Shown: positions 38,310 to 47,304, counted from the first letter of the stretch. The stretch is DNA of 64,000 bases from CBDCRK01 sp965220955 (GCA_965220955.1 CBDCRK010000035.1:62001-126000), one strand, 5' to 3'. Notes: generated from the letters alone by a model not told the origin. Program-made: numbers and translations.

Positions 38310-39428
38310 CTAAGCTTTTGCCTGTAGTTTGGTGGTTGGGGCAAAGTGTTTGCCAGGCAGTTGGGTGACAAGTCCCTTAAGCTCCAACCCCAACAATACT
38401 TCAAGTACTCGCGCTGGAGAGAGGCCGCTCTTGGTGATGAGTGTGTCCACATGCATCTGCTCATCGGTCAGCAGGCAAAAGATGCTCTTTGCATCCCCTA
38501 CTAGTGGGGTTTGGAGAAACTGTGCAGCTTGCTTTTCTTCTCGCCGGAGTGCTGGGGCAATCTCGTCCAAAATATCCTCTACATTTTCGACAAGCTTTGC
38601 TCCTTGTTTAATGAGACGGTTGGTCCCTCGGCTACGGCCGGCACTCACGTTTCCCGGCACAGCAAATACCTCGCGCCCCTGATCTAGGGCATATTGTATG
38701 GTAATAAGCGAGCCGCTCTTTTCCGTTGCCTCCACCACTACTGTGCCCAGTGCTAGTCCGCTAATCACCCGGTTACGATAGGGGAAGTTGACCGCCGCGG
38801 GTTTGCTACCCATGCCAAACTCAGAGACTACTGCTCCACCGCCAGCAATCGCCTCAGCTAAAGATTTGTGCTCACTAGGATAGATGATGTCAAGGCCTGA
38901 ACCCAGCACCGCAATGGTCCGCCCTTTTACTGCCAGCGTTGCAGCGTGGGCTTGAGCATCGATTCCCCGGGCCAGACCACTCACTATGGTAATCCCCTGC
39001 TCGGCCAGACCCATGGCCAGCTCGCGCGTTACGTCCCGGCCATAGGCACTTGCTGCCCGTGAGCCCACCAGGGCAATGGCCAGGCAGTCCTGGGGAAGGA
39101 ATTCCCCCCTGACATAGAAAAACGGTGGGGGGTCGTGGATCTGACGCAGGTTGCCTGGGTATTCCTCCTCAGCCCAGGTGAGTACCCGTACCTGATGACG
39201 GGCGATTTTCTCTAGTTCCTGCTCTACCTCGTTCCATTGCTGAAAAGTAGTGATCGCCCGGGCAACATCGGGCCTCAATCCAGCGTTGGTAAGGTTAGTA
39301 AAGGAAACGGCAAAAACCGATTGGGGAGAGCTAAAACGAGCGAGCAACTGTCGATAGCTTACATTCCCAATGCCCCGCACCATCTTCAGGGCAAGCCATG
39401 GGGCCCACTTGTGCTGTATATTCACCAT
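38310..39428 (-). CDS. dprA: DNA processing protein DprA
   Basis: 372 residues. DprA protects incoming single-stranded DNA and loads RecA during natural transformation. Visible: an N-terminal SAM-like helical region (to about 65), the Rossmann core with VLTWAEEEYPGNLRQIHDPP, ALVGSRAASAYGRDVTREL near 115 and GLARGIDAQAHAATL near 148, FPYRNRVISGLA near 215, and a C-terminal winged-helix domain (EQMHVDTLITKSGLSPARVL). The start ATG is 4 bp after the stop of a small membrane-protein frame, so both are probably cotranscribed. Confidence 0.95.
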   Translation of the reverse strand: MVNIQHKWAPWLALKMVRGIGNVSYRQLLARFSSPQSVFAVSFTNLTNAGLRPDVARAITTFQQWNEVEQELEKIARHQVRVLTWAEEEYPGNLRQIHDPPPFFYVRGEFLPQDCLAIALVGSRAASAYGRDVTRELAMGLAEQGITIVSGLARGIDAQAHAATLAVKGRTIAVLGSGLDIIYPSEHKSLAEAIAGGGAVVSEFGMGSKPAAVNFPYRNRVISGLALGTVVVEATEKSGSLITIQYALDQGREVFAVPGNVSAGRSRGTNRLIKQGAKLVENVEDILDEIAPALRREEKQAAQFLQTPLVGDAKSIFCLLTDEQMHVDTLITKSGLSPARVLEVLLGLELKGLVTQLPGKHFAPTTKLQAKA

Positions 39429-39432
39429 ATCC

Positions 39433-39606
39433 CTAAACTTTTCCTGCCAACAGCACTACTCCAACCAAACACCAGAGGAGGAAAAATATAATCCCCACCG
39501 AAAGACTCAGCATATGAGCAGGGGTAGGAGGTTTACGCCACTGCACAACCAGCATCCATAGACTCCAGATCCATACAATGAGGAACGTGAGTCCTAAAAT
39601 CCTCAA
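39433..39606 (-). CDS. Small two-helix membrane protein upstream of dprA
   Basis: A 57-codon frame from TTG 39606 to TAG 39433. It has two hydrophobic helices, LTFLIVWIWSLWMLVV and GIIFFLLWCLVGVVLL, joined by a short basic loop QWRKPPTPAH. The stop is 4 bp from the dprA ATG, which argues for a real coupled gene. The start is uncertain (TTG with a weak GGA upstream; a Met codon lies at residue 18). Function unknown. Confidence 0.5.
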   Translation of the reverse strand: MRILGLTFLIVWIWSLWMLVVQWRKPPTPAHMLSLSVGIIFFLLWCLVGVVLLAGKV

Positions 39607-39657
39607 AAAAATTCCATTATACAGGCACTTCGGTACTTTCAGTAAACCAGAGTGGAG

Positions 39658-39683
39658 CTACGGGATCAAGCGGCCGTCCCTAC
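39658..39683. repeat. Small palindromic element with CTAC ends
   Basis: CTAC at 39658 and 39680 flanks GGGATC...CGGCCG...TCCC. On the minus strand it reads GTAGGGACGGCCGC, resembling the GTAG-headed palindromes at 42832 and 48555. Weak, but in the same style. Confidence 0.3.
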
Positions 39684-39746
39684 ACTCACGCTCTTCCCCC
39701 AGAGGCAGTTATGATATAAAAACTTCATCAAAAGAGTATTATAGCG

Positions 39747-39977
39747 ATGACTGGAGGAAAACGCGAAGAGATGGATTTGCGGGGGGTTAAGTGCCCGCTT
39801 AACTGGGCTAAGGCCAAGGTGCGTCTGGAAGATCTAGGGCGTGGTGATATCTTAGAACTTGTCCTTGATGACCGTAAAGGCAGGCAGGATATTCCTCGGG
39901 CGGCAGAGGCCGAAGGGTATGTAATTGTAGGCATTGAGGAAGGTGAAAACCTCTGGCGGATCATTATTGAGAAGTGA
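39747..39977 (+). CDS. TusA-family sulfur carrier protein
   Basis: 76 residues. The TusA/SirA signature DLRGVKCPLNWAKAKVRLE (10-28) has the persulfide-forming Cys in CPL and a two-layer fold. TusA-like proteins relay sulfur to tRNA thiolation, molybdenum cofactor or other sulfur-transfer enzymes. The usual CPxP has become CPLN. Next to it lies a broken ferredoxin gene. The partner is unknown; LarE/CysK elsewhere in the window also handle sulfur, but linkage is only suggestive. Confidence 0.85.
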   Translation: MTGGKREEMDLRGVKCPLNWAKAKVRLEDLGRGDILELVLDDRKGRQDIPRAAEAEGYVIVGIEEGENLWRIIIEK

Positions 39978-39989
39978 GGCTCTGTTGTC

Positions 39990-40336
39990 ATGAACAGGCT
40001 TGACATTTATATCTGTACCAAGAGCAAGTGTACGAAGAAGCAAGCACAGATAAAACTACGGGTGGCCAATACTGCTGCGGGTCTCTATAACGGTCCTGCC
40101 CTGATAGAGGCTATGAGACAGCGGGTCACTGAGAAGCAGCTCGACAGCTGCGTTGGGGTGTAACCGCGTGTATATCGGGTTGTCCGGTGGGACCACGGAT
40201 CGATATGGTTAGTGGCTCCCAGAGGATCATGTATTTCCAGCGCAAGAACCCAACGGGCAGAGATGACCTTAGGAGCTGGCTGTTTATAGAGAGTCTGGAA
40301 AGCGCCATTGAAGAGTATCTATCCCCAGAAGAGTAG
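39990..40336 (+). pseudogene. [2Fe-2S] thioredoxin-like ferredoxin, frameshifted
   Basis: Frame 1 (39990-40163) reads MNRLDIYICTKSKCTKKQ and on to GPALIEAMRQRV, then stops at TAA 40161. Another frame from about 40156 to TAG 40334 continues with VTACISGCPVGPRIDMVS and ends in FIESLESAIEEYLSPEE. Together they give a NuoE/Shethna-like ferredoxin with Cys pairs early (CTKSKC) and late (CISGC). A -1 slip in the GGGG run at 40155-40158 joins them, so this is either a one-base deletion, an assembly error, or programmed frameshifting. Confidence 0.6.
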
Positions 40337-40366
40337 CTGACCAGGCTTACCCTAAAAAAGGAGGCT

Positions 40367-41011
40367 ATGATGTCGGAGCCAAAGGAGATAGCTCTGAGTG
40401 CAGAGGAGGTTGTGCCTGGGGTGTGGCACTGGGCTATCCACGACGACCGCATTGACTACGAGAGCGATGCCCACGCGATTGTAGAGGGAGATCGGGTGGT
40501 CCTTATTGATCCCCTGCGCCTAGACGATGCTGCCTTAAGACGTCTGGGAATTGTGGAGGCAATCTGTCTGACCGCTGCCTGTCACCAGCGGTCCGCTTGG
40601 CGCTACCGCAAAGAGTTTGGTGTAAAGGTGTACGCTCCCCAGGGGATACGTCCTATGGAAGAAGAGCCGGATGTCTATTACCATGGGAGAGATCGGTTGC
40701 CTGGGGGTTTACAGACCATCCACACACCAGGTCCGGAGAACGTTCATTATGCCTTCTGGCTTGCCCGGGACCTAGGGGTACTCTTTTGCCCGGACCTGCT
40801 GACGCATGGTCAAGGACAAGCTTTACAGTTTGTCCCGGCAGAGTATCATGATGACCCGGCAGCAACGCGCCAGAGTGTGCGGCGCCTACTCGATTTCCGC
40901 TTCTCGACCCTTTGTTTTAATCATGGCCCGCCTATTATGGACAATCCACACGTAGCCCTTCGTGAGATACTTAGGCGTAACCAAGAGCAGCCCGGAAGAG
41001 GTAGCGACTAA
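40367..41011 (+). CDS. MBL-fold-like protein without classical metal motif
   Basis: 214 residues with the metallo-beta-lactamase strand pattern: HAIVEGDRVVLIDPLRLDD near 36-54 and HTPGPENVHYAFWLARDLG near 118-136. Where active enzymes have HxHxDH it reads LTAACHQRSAWRYRKEFG, so the first three metal ligands are largely gone. Late GPPIMDNP resembles the final family motif. It may bind a ligand rather than hydrolyse. AGGAGG precedes the start (40367; 40370 is also possible). Confidence 0.7.
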   Translation: MMSEPKEIALSAEEVVPGVWHWAIHDDRIDYESDAHAIVEGDRVVLIDPLRLDDAALRRLGIVEAICLTAACHQRSAWRYRKEFGVKVYAPQGIRPMEEEPDVYYHGRDRLPGGLQTIHTPGPENVHYAFWLARDLGVLFCPDLLTHGQGQALQFVPAEYHDDPAATRQSVRRLLDFRFSTLCFNHGPPIMDNPHVALREILRRNQEQPGRGSD

Positions 41012-41237
41012 GCATTCGGACTGATACACCCTTGCTCTTAGGAGAAGGCCTATAAGGTTTCAACAAGTGCCTGATAATATATACGATGATCATACCTGCC
41101 GGATAAGCTTAGAGTGTAGCCACATAGTCGCTTTCACCATCTCTTGCCAACAATAGGGTATTTCCGCTAGGAAAGAGTGGTGGAGGGGGCTATGTCTCCA
41201 CCGTATATTGACTTTTAACATAAAAGGAGGACTTTCG

Positions 41238-41612
41238 ATGAGCGCGGAGAACGAAAAACTGGTAACCGATTTCTGTCAGTCATGGGCGCGAAAGAACCTA
41301 GACGAGGTCTTAGGCTACCTTGCTGACGACTGTTTCTATCATAACATTCCCATGGAGCCATGTGTAGGCAAGACGGCGATCCGGGCGTTCCTTGAGCCTT
41401 TCCTAAAGGAGTCTGACAGTGTTGACTTTGAGATCAAACATACCACCTCTGCTGGTAATGTAGTCATGAACGAGCGGGTTGACCGGTTTGTCATGGGGCC
41501 AAAGAAGCTTGAGCTGCCGGTAGCCGGGGTGTTCGAGGTCCTCAATGGTAAGATTGCCTCCTGGCGGGATTATTTTGACCTGGAGACTTTTAACAAGCAG
41601 ATGCAAGGGTAA
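41238..41612 (+). CDS. SnoaL/limonene-epoxide-hydrolase-like protein
   Basis: 124 residues of NTF2-like fold: KLVTDFCQSWARKNLDEVLG, YLADDCFYHNIPMEPCVGK and VMNERVDRFVMGPKKLELPV. The Arg/Asp pair of limonene-1,2-epoxide hydrolase appears present (NERVDRF, RDYFD), so epoxide hydrolysis is possible; substrate unknown. AGGAGG (41225-41230) supports this start. It precedes the citrate synthase gene by 63 bp. Confidence 0.75.
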   Translation: MSAENEKLVTDFCQSWARKNLDEVLGYLADDCFYHNIPMEPCVGKTAIRAFLEPFLKESDSVDFEIKHTTSAGNVVMNERVDRFVMGPKKLELPVAGVFEVLNGKIASWRDYFDLETFNKQMQG

Positions 41613-41675
41613 GTAAACTAACCTGTAAGAACTCGATAACACTAGTCGGTCCTAAGTAGTAGAAAAGGGTGAGTT

Positions 41676-42806
41676 ATGGATAACTTTGTTCCTGGACTTG
41701 AAGGCGTGCCAATCATGGAGTCGCAGGTCGGCTTCATTGATGGACAACAGGGCATTCTTGAATACCGTGGTATTCCTATTGAAGAACTGGCGGAGAAAAG
41801 CACCTACGAAGAAGTGGCATATTTACTCTTATGGGGCAAGCTACCTACGCGTGAGGAATTGGACAAATTCAATCAGGACCTACGCTCTCACCGCCGTATC
41901 AAATACCGTATTGCTGACCTGGTGAAATGTCTGCCCGAAACCGGCCACCCCATGGATGCGCTGCAGGCTGCGGTGGCAGCACTGGGTATGTTTTATCCGG
42001 CTAGGGATGTTACTAACACAGAACAGAACTACTGGTCGGTAGTACGCCTTGTGGCCAAACTACCAACCATTGTTGCTGCTTTTGAACGTATGCGTCATGG
42101 TGACGAGCCGGTGAAGCCACGTGACGACCTCTCTCATGCAGCCAACTTCCTGTGGATGCTCACTGAAAAAGACCCGGACCCGCTCGATGTGCATATTATG
42201 GATGCCTGTCTGATTCTCCATGCTGAGCATACTATGAATGCTTCGACTTTCAGCGGCTTGGTTGTTGGTTCAACCCTGGCAGACCCTTACACTATCATCT
42301 CCTCCGCCATTGGTGCGCTCTCCGGGCCGCTGCACGGTGGGGCTAATGAACAGGCGCTCAGCATGTTCCGTGAGATCAATACCCTAGAAAATGTCCGGCC
42401 CTATATTGAAGCTAAGCTAAAGGCAAAGGTCAGGATTATGGGGGTGGGTCATCGGGTATACAAGGTTAAAGATCCACGGGCTATTGTTTTGCAGCGCCTG
42501 GCTGGACACTTGTTTGAGGTGAGAGGTGAACACCCTCTGTACAAGGTTGCCCAGGAAGTGGAGGGGGTGATCAACGAGAATGTGGGTCAAAAGGGTATTG
42601 CCTCAAACGTCGATTTCTACTCCGGTGTGGTCTATGATATGCTTGGCATTCCCATCGATCAGTTCACGCCGATTTTTGCTATAGCCCGGGTGGCAGGTTG
42701 GCTAGCCCACTGGCTTGAGCAGGTGGAAAACAATCGCCTCTTCCGGCCGCGCCAGATCTATACTGGCCAGCATGATATGCCATACGTAGTGATGGAGCAG
42801 CGGTAG
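41676..42806 (+). CDS. gltA: Citrate synthase
   Basis: 376 residues, the short type II-like dimeric form. It condenses oxaloacetate and acetyl-CoA. Visible: N-terminal GILEYRGIPIEELAEKSTYE, first catalytic His in the HAEHTMNAS region, GALSGPLHGGANEQAL near 207-222, MGVGHRVYKVKDPRA near 255, and catalytic Asp in SNVDFYSG near 309. The length fits 2-methylcitrate/citrate synthases of the bacterial dimeric group, so methylcitrate synthase is an alternative. It converges on the alcohol dehydrogenase gene. Confidence 0.92.
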   Translation: MDNFVPGLEGVPIMESQVGFIDGQQGILEYRGIPIEELAEKSTYEEVAYLLLWGKLPTREELDKFNQDLRSHRRIKYRIADLVKCLPETGHPMDALQAAVAALGMFYPARDVTNTEQNYWSVVRLVAKLPTIVAAFERMRHGDEPVKPRDDLSHAANFLWMLTEKDPDPLDVHIMDACLILHAEHTMNASTFSGLVVGSTLADPYTIISSAIGALSGPLHGGANEQALSMFREINTLENVRPYIEAKLKAKVRIMGVGHRVYKVKDPRAIVLQRLAGHLFEVRGEHPLYKVAQEVEGVINENVGQKGIASNVDFYSGVVYDMLGIPIDQFTPIFAIARVAGWLAHWLEQVENNRLFRPRQIYTGQHDMPYVVMEQR

Positions 42807-42831
42807 TTCGCCGTCAGCTAGTCACATAAAA

Positions 42832-42859
42832 GTAGGGGCAATTCATGAATTGCCCCTTA
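42832..42859. repeat. GTAG-headed 22-bp perfect palindrome between convergent genes
   Basis: GTAGG is followed by a perfect palindrome 42835-42856 with arms GGGGCAATTC/GAATTGCCCC. It lies 26 bp after the citrate synthase stop and 13 bp before the alcohol dehydrogenase stop, so it could act as a bidirectional transcription end. Its GTAGGGGCAAT start matches the elements at 48555 and 48603. Confidence 0.65.
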
Positions 42860-42868
42860 GAACCCTTT

Positions 42869-43963
42869 TTAGAAGAACTTCACTACGCTCCGGGCAACGC
42901 TGCCCTGTTTGAGTAGGTCGTAAGCTTCGTTGACTTGCTCCAGCGGGAAGGTTTTCGATACTAACTCATCAATTTTGACTTTGCCGTCCATATACATGTC
43001 GAGCAGCCGCGGCATGTCAACCCTGGGACGGGTGGAGCCATAATAAGAGCCCTGTAGGGTTTTTTCCATCAGGGTAAACACATTGGGGTTGAGAGATATG
43101 CGGGCACTCTCTGGCGAGACTCCTACAATAGTGCATACGCCACCCCGCGCCGTCATTTTGAAGGCAAGTTCGATGGTCTTACTCGAACTGATAACCTCAA
43201 AGGCATAATCAACTCCGCGTCCGCCGGTCAAGTCTAGGACCGCCTTCCACGGGTCATCCTGTGATGAGTTAAGGCAATGAGTGGCACCAAAGGTTTTGGC
43301 AAACTCAAGCTTGTTATCCAGGAGATCAATGGCAATGATTTGACGCGCGCCAGCCAGCGCCGCCCCCTGGATAACATTGAGCCCCACTCCACCGCAGCCA
43401 ATGACCGCCGCCGAACTGCCTGGCCGTACCTTGGCGGTGTTAATAGCCGCACCCATACCAGTCATCACTCCACAGCCCACAAAACAAGCGCGGTCCAGCG
43501 GAATATCCTCACGGATTTTAATAGCGCAGCTTTCATGCACCACGGCTTCTTCTGCGAAAGACGCAGTAAAAGCAAAGTGAAATACGTCCTGCCCATTTTT
43601 GTGCAGCCGGGTTGTCCCATCTAGCAAGGTCCCCATAGCTTTGGGCCTGGTCTCACATAAGTGTGGTTTCCCCTGGGTACAGAAATAACAAGTGCCGCAT
43701 ACAGGCGAAAATGACAGAACAACATGGTCACCCTCTTTCAGAGTAGCCACGCCAGGGCCAACTTCTTCGACAACACCGGCTCCTTCATGACCTAGTACCA
43801 TTGGCAGTGGCATGCGCATGTCGCCAGTCATAACGTGTAGGTCGCTGTGACATGCGCCATTAGCAGCAATGCGCACCTTGACTTCTCCTGCTTTTGGAGA
43901 GTCGAGTCGGAGGTCTTCAATCACCAGGGGTTCTTGCGGTTGGTAGAGTACAGCAGCTTTCAT
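42869..43963 (-). CDS. Zinc-dependent medium-chain alcohol dehydrogenase
   Basis: 364 residues. NAD(P)-linked MDR alcohol dehydrogenase. Visible: catalytic zinc ligands in GACHSDLHVMTGD and LGHEGAGVVEEVG, structural zinc CGTCYFCTQGKPHLC near 90-104, and the cofactor motif VIGCGGVGLNVIQGA near 186. The pattern resembles S-(hydroxymethyl)glutathione/mycothiol-dependent and general class III-like dehydrogenases. The start at 43963 is backed by AAGGAG 8-9 bases upstream. Substrate not determinable. Confidence 0.9.
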   Translation of the reverse strand: MKAAVLYQPQEPLVIEDLRLDSPKAGEVKVRIAANGACHSDLHVMTGDMRMPLPMVLGHEGAGVVEEVGPGVATLKEGDHVVLSFSPVCGTCYFCTQGKPHLCETRPKAMGTLLDGTTRLHKNGQDVFHFAFTASFAEEAVVHESCAIKIREDIPLDRACFVGCGVMTGMGAAINTAKVRPGSSAAVIGCGGVGLNVIQGAALAGARQIIAIDLLDNKLEFAKTFGATHCLNSSQDDPWKAVLDLTGGRGVDYAFEVISSSKTIELAFKMTARGGVCTIVGVSPESARISLNPNVFTLMEKTLQGSYYGSTRPRVDMPRLLDMYMDGKVKIDELVSKTFPLEQVNEAYDLLKQGSVARSVVKFF

Positions 43964-44065
43964 AATTTTCTCCTTTCTCACCCTCTGCCCTTTGGGGTGA
44001 GGGTTCCGTTAAAAATCACTTAAGGCTCCCAGCCATATGTCCTTGCTTATCAAAGACGAAATTCT

Positions 44066-45658
44066 CTATGCTGCTTTTGTAGCTGAAGCTACCCTCGGGA
44101 AGAAACTCGCCCAGTCTACCGATTGTTGGTAAGCATAGGCCGCACGTAGTAGCTGGTCTTCCCGGAAATGCGGGGCTACCAACATTAGGCCAATAGGCAG
44201 GCCCTTTGACTTACCGCAGGGGATACTGATGGCGGGATGGCCAGTAAGGTTAAAGGGACAGGTATTGTGGGCAACAAATCCCAGATCCATGCCTAATTGC
44301 CCGCCGAATATGGTACGCTCAATGGCTTCTTCCGGGTTCTTAGGCTTCTGATAAGCTGGAGCCTTTATGGCCGCCGTGGGCATGGCCAGAATGTCAACTC
44401 GAGCCAAAGCCTCGTTATACTGTTTGACAAAGGTGGGCCGTACGTTGTGTGCCTTGGCATAGAGCCTGCCATCGTAGAGGCGTTCAAGATAAGCTCCGGC
44501 AATTAGGTTCATCTTTACATTAAGTGGAAGCTCGTGCCCATGGCTTTGCTTGAAGCGGCCAAAGGTGGTGATGAACGAGGTGGGATAGTAGGTCTTGGCA
44601 AAAGCACCACCGAGGTTGGTATCGAATAGACGCTTTCCCCCCTCGAAATACAAGGGGAGTAAGGCAAGCAGAGCCTTATCATGAAGGGGTACCGATACCT
44701 TTTCCAGGCGGGCGCCGGAGCGCTCCAGTGTAGCCACGGCTTCTAACACCGCCTCTTTGACGTCCAGCTCACTTCCCGCAAAATCAAAACCTTCAGATAA
44801 AATGCCGATCCTTAATCCCTTGACTCCGAGGGTGAGGGCTTCGGTGTACTTGGGTAGTTGCACAGGGAGACTGATCTGCCGCGGGTCGTAGCCATCGGAG
44901 CCAGCCACACACTCCAGTACCGTTGCCATATCCTCTACGGTCCGGGTAAGCGGCCCTACATAGTCAATCGTGGGTTCAAGACCGAAAACACCCGTGTGGG
45001 GTACGAGACCGTGTGTAGGCATGAGCCCAACGGTTCCAGACCAAGCCGCAGGTATGCGAATGGACCCTCCCTGATCGCCGCCAAAGGCAATATCTACATA
45101 ATCAGCAGCAACGGCTGCGCCGGACCCCGAGGAGGAGCCACCGGTTACATGGGCAGGATTGTGAGGGTTAAGGGGCCGACCAAAATCTCCCACGCCGCTT
45201 AGCCCCGGCCCGCCAGCAGAAAAGTCCTCCATATTCATCTTGCCAGTAATGGTTGCTCCTGCTTCCAGAAGCCGGGTTACAATAGTGGCGTCAAAGTCTG
45301 GTATGTAACCATCCATAAAATGGCAGCCAAGGGTTAGAGGAATACCGGCAACACTGATATGATCCTTAAGGCCAATACGTTTACCCTTTAGCGGGCCCTG
45401 GTCTGCCCCCTCCACATGACACTTTCTGATAAAAGCGTTCAGCGGGTCTTCTTGCTCCGTCGGGCGATAGCCAGGGTTACGGTTGGTGTAATTCAGGGGC
45501 AGGCGTTGCTCTTCAATCCTTAGTTCGTTAAAGGCTTCCAGGTTGGCAACCTGGTCAACCATGCGGGACTGCATAACGCGAGCCTCTGCAGAAGTCAGTT
45601 TTAGCTCTAAAGCCTTCCCATATTCAATAACTTCCTCAATGTCCGGCCGTGGAAACAT
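44066..45658 (-). CDS. Amidase signature family hydrolase
   Basis: 530 residues. Serine amidase with the Ser-cisSer-Lys triad: Lys in GLKDHISVAG near 98-107, the glycine-serine motif VTGGSSSGSGAAVAAD near 170-185, and the nucleophile region FGGDQGGSIRIPAAWSG. It is a stand-alone amidase rather than GatA, because no gatB or gatC is nearby and the N-terminus is long. Substrate unknown; aryl or aliphatic amides are possible. The neighbouring alcohol dehydrogenase runs the same way. AAGGAGGG precedes the start. Confidence 0.88.
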   Translation of the reverse strand: MFPRPDIEEVIEYGKALELKLTSAEARVMQSRMVDQVANLEAFNELRIEEQRLPLNYTNRNPGYRPTEQEDPLNAFIRKCHVEGADQGPLKGKRIGLKDHISVAGIPLTLGCHFMDGYIPDFDATIVTRLLEAGATITGKMNMEDFSAGGPGLSGVGDFGRPLNPHNPAHVTGGSSSGSGAAVAADYVDIAFGGDQGGSIRIPAAWSGTVGLMPTHGLVPHTGVFGLEPTIDYVGPLTRTVEDMATVLECVAGSDGYDPRQISLPVQLPKYTEALTLGVKGLRIGILSEGFDFAGSELDVKEAVLEAVATLERSGARLEKVSVPLHDKALLALLPLYFEGGKRLFDTNLGGAFAKTYYPTSFITTFGRFKQSHGHELPLNVKMNLIAGAYLERLYDGRLYAKAHNVRPTFVKQYNEALARVDILAMPTAAIKAPAYQKPKNPEEAIERTIFGGQLGMDLGFVAHNTCPFNLTGHPAISIPCGKSKGLPIGLMLVAPHFREDQLLRAAYAYQQSVDWASFFPRVASATKAA

Positions 45659-45780
45659 AAAGGTCCCTCCTTATAGCAGTCTTCCATACTCATGAGCTTC
45701 AGGTCGTGTCAAGCCTTTGGCGAGCTTTCGGCGAGCCTTCAGATCGTTCCATCATGAGGGTCCTGGCCGATGTTTTTTCC

Positions 45781-45810
45781 TTGACCTTAAGCAAGAACCA
45801 GGCGTAGAAT
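45781..45810 (+). promoter_or_regulatory. Candidate promoter for the small ORF / CoA-transferase genes
   Basis: TTGACC (45781-45786) and TAGAAT (45805-45810) are separated by 18 bp. This lies 48 bp upstream of the 37-codon ORF at 45858 and in the 400-bp divergent spacer between the amidase and the CoA-transferase genes. Confidence 0.5.
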
Positions 45811-45857
45811 AAGGCCCGTTTTTGAGAGAAGGCTATAGGGGCGGAAAGGAGGGATTC

Positions 45858-45971
45858 ATGGCAGAATCGTATAACCCGTCAAAACTGGCTATGGATATTG
45901 CTAAGGTTGTCCGGCGTGGAAGCAACCCTGCAAAAATGACTGTGGATCCGCTGAAGTACAATAATCAGTAA
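45858..45971 (+). CDS. Very small ORF (37 aa) with strong ribosome binding site
   Basis: MAESYNPSKLAMDIAKVVRR, then GSNPAKMTVDPLKYNNQ and TAA. AAAGGAGGG sits 5-6 bases before the ATG, and a promoter candidate lies just upstream. It precedes two CoA-transferases by 87 bp. I recognise no family. It could be a leader peptide or a small subunit. Confidence 0.45.
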   Translation: MAESYNPSKLAMDIAKVVRRGSNPAKMTVDPLKYNNQ

Positions 45972-46058
45972 TGAGTAACGAGGACTGAGCAAGGTGGGAC
46001 GGACAGCCAAGGGAGTTATAACTCAGTCCTCAGCACTCTTTTCATAAGGGAGAGGCTT

Positions 46059-47288
46059 ATGGTTGAAGGTGCCCTGTCTGGAGTAAAAATTGTTGAGTTG
46101 AGCGAGCGTGTGGCTGGTCCCTTCTGTGCCAAGGTTATGGCTGACATGGGGGCGGAGGTAATCAAGATAGAAAGGCCTGGAATCGGGGATGTGGCTCGCA
46201 GTCGCGGTCCTTTCCCCGGTGATGAGCCACACCCTGAGCACAGCGCTACTTTTCTCTACCTCAACACTAACAAACAAGGGATTACGCTGGACCTTAGCAA
46301 GCCGGAGGGAGTAGAGATCTTGCGTGATTTGCTGAAAGAAGCCGATATCTTGGTTGAGACTAAGTCTCCTGGTTTCCTGGAGGGCCTGGGCTTGGGCTTT
46401 GAAAGCTTGCACCAGCTCTATCCTCGTCTTATTGTGACTTCCATTACGCCCTTTGGCCAGACCGGCCCGTACAAGGACTACAAAGCTTATAATTTGAACT
46501 GTTTCCATATGGGAGTGGTAGGTTATGAGACCCCCTTCAATTATGTTACTGATCCCGAAAACGAATCTCCTGTGAAAGCCGGTGGCGAGCAGGCTGACTT
46601 CCTGGCCGGCTGGACTGCGGCCACAGCCACCATGTGTGCGGTGTTTCACCGGGAACTTACAGGTGAAGGCCAGCATGTGGATATTTCTGAGGTTGAGGCT
46701 GTAGCCCACATGGTCCGTCCTAACTTTGCCCTTTACTCTCACGAGCCCCCGGAGGGTCCCAATCGCCGTCGTTTCCTAAGACGGACGAAGTGGGGGCTCG
46801 CCTATGTGTTTCCCTGTAAGGGAGGCCATATTGCTCTTCTGGCTCTTACTGATCAGCACTGGGAAAGCCTCAAAGAGTTGATGGGCCAGCCGGAATGGGC
46901 ACAGAGCGAGCTTTTTACCACCATGATGCAGCGCTTCATGAATATTGACGCTTTGGAAGCCAGCGTGGCGGCATGGTTAAGTGAACAAGACCTTAATGAA
47001 ATTGCCCGAAGAGGCCAAGAATTGCATATTCCAGTTTTTCCTGTGCGCAATATAGAAGAGGTGACCGCCTCAGATCAGTACCGCGAGCGTGGCTTCTTTG
47101 TTACCATTGATCACCCGGAGACCGGTCCACTCACTTATCCCGGGGCTCCTTTTAAGTTCTCGGCTACTCCCTGGCAGGTTCGCTCTCCTGCCCCCCGGCT
47201 AGGGGAGCATAATGAGCAGATCTATGGTGGAAGCCTAGGTCTCAATGCAGAAAGGCTAGAGCAGTTACATAGGAAAGGTGTGATTTAA
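46059..47288 (+). CDS. CaiB/BaiF family (class III) CoA-transferase
   Basis: 409 residues, the usual length. Moves CoA between acyl donors and acceptors. Visible: N-terminal GVKIVELSERVAGPFCAKVM with ADMGAEVIKIERPG, the NKQGITLDLSKPEG segment near 72, ITPFGQTGPYKDYKAYN near 130, and the probable catalytic Asp near residue 180 (EQADFLAGW). The family members include formyl-CoA, carnitine and benzylsuccinate CoA-transferases. With the adjacent second copy it may form a heteromeric enzyme. GGGAGAGG precedes the start. Confidence 0.92.
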   Translation: MVEGALSGVKIVELSERVAGPFCAKVMADMGAEVIKIERPGIGDVARSRGPFPGDEPHPEHSATFLYLNTNKQGITLDLSKPEGVEILRDLLKEADILVETKSPGFLEGLGLGFESLHQLYPRLIVTSITPFGQTGPYKDYKAYNLNCFHMGVVGYETPFNYVTDPENESPVKAGGEQADFLAGWTAATATMCAVFHRELTGEGQHVDISEVEAVAHMVRPNFALYSHEPPEGPNRRRFLRRTKWGLAYVFPCKGGHIALLALTDQHWESLKELMGQPEWAQSELFTTMMQRFMNIDALEASVAAWLSEQDLNEIARRGQELHIPVFPVRNIEEVTASDQYRERGFFVTIDHPETGPLTYPGAPFKFSATPWQVRSPAPRLGEHNEQIYGGSLGLNAERLEQLHRKGVI

Positions 47289-47304
47289 AGGAGGGTAGGG
47301 GCTT

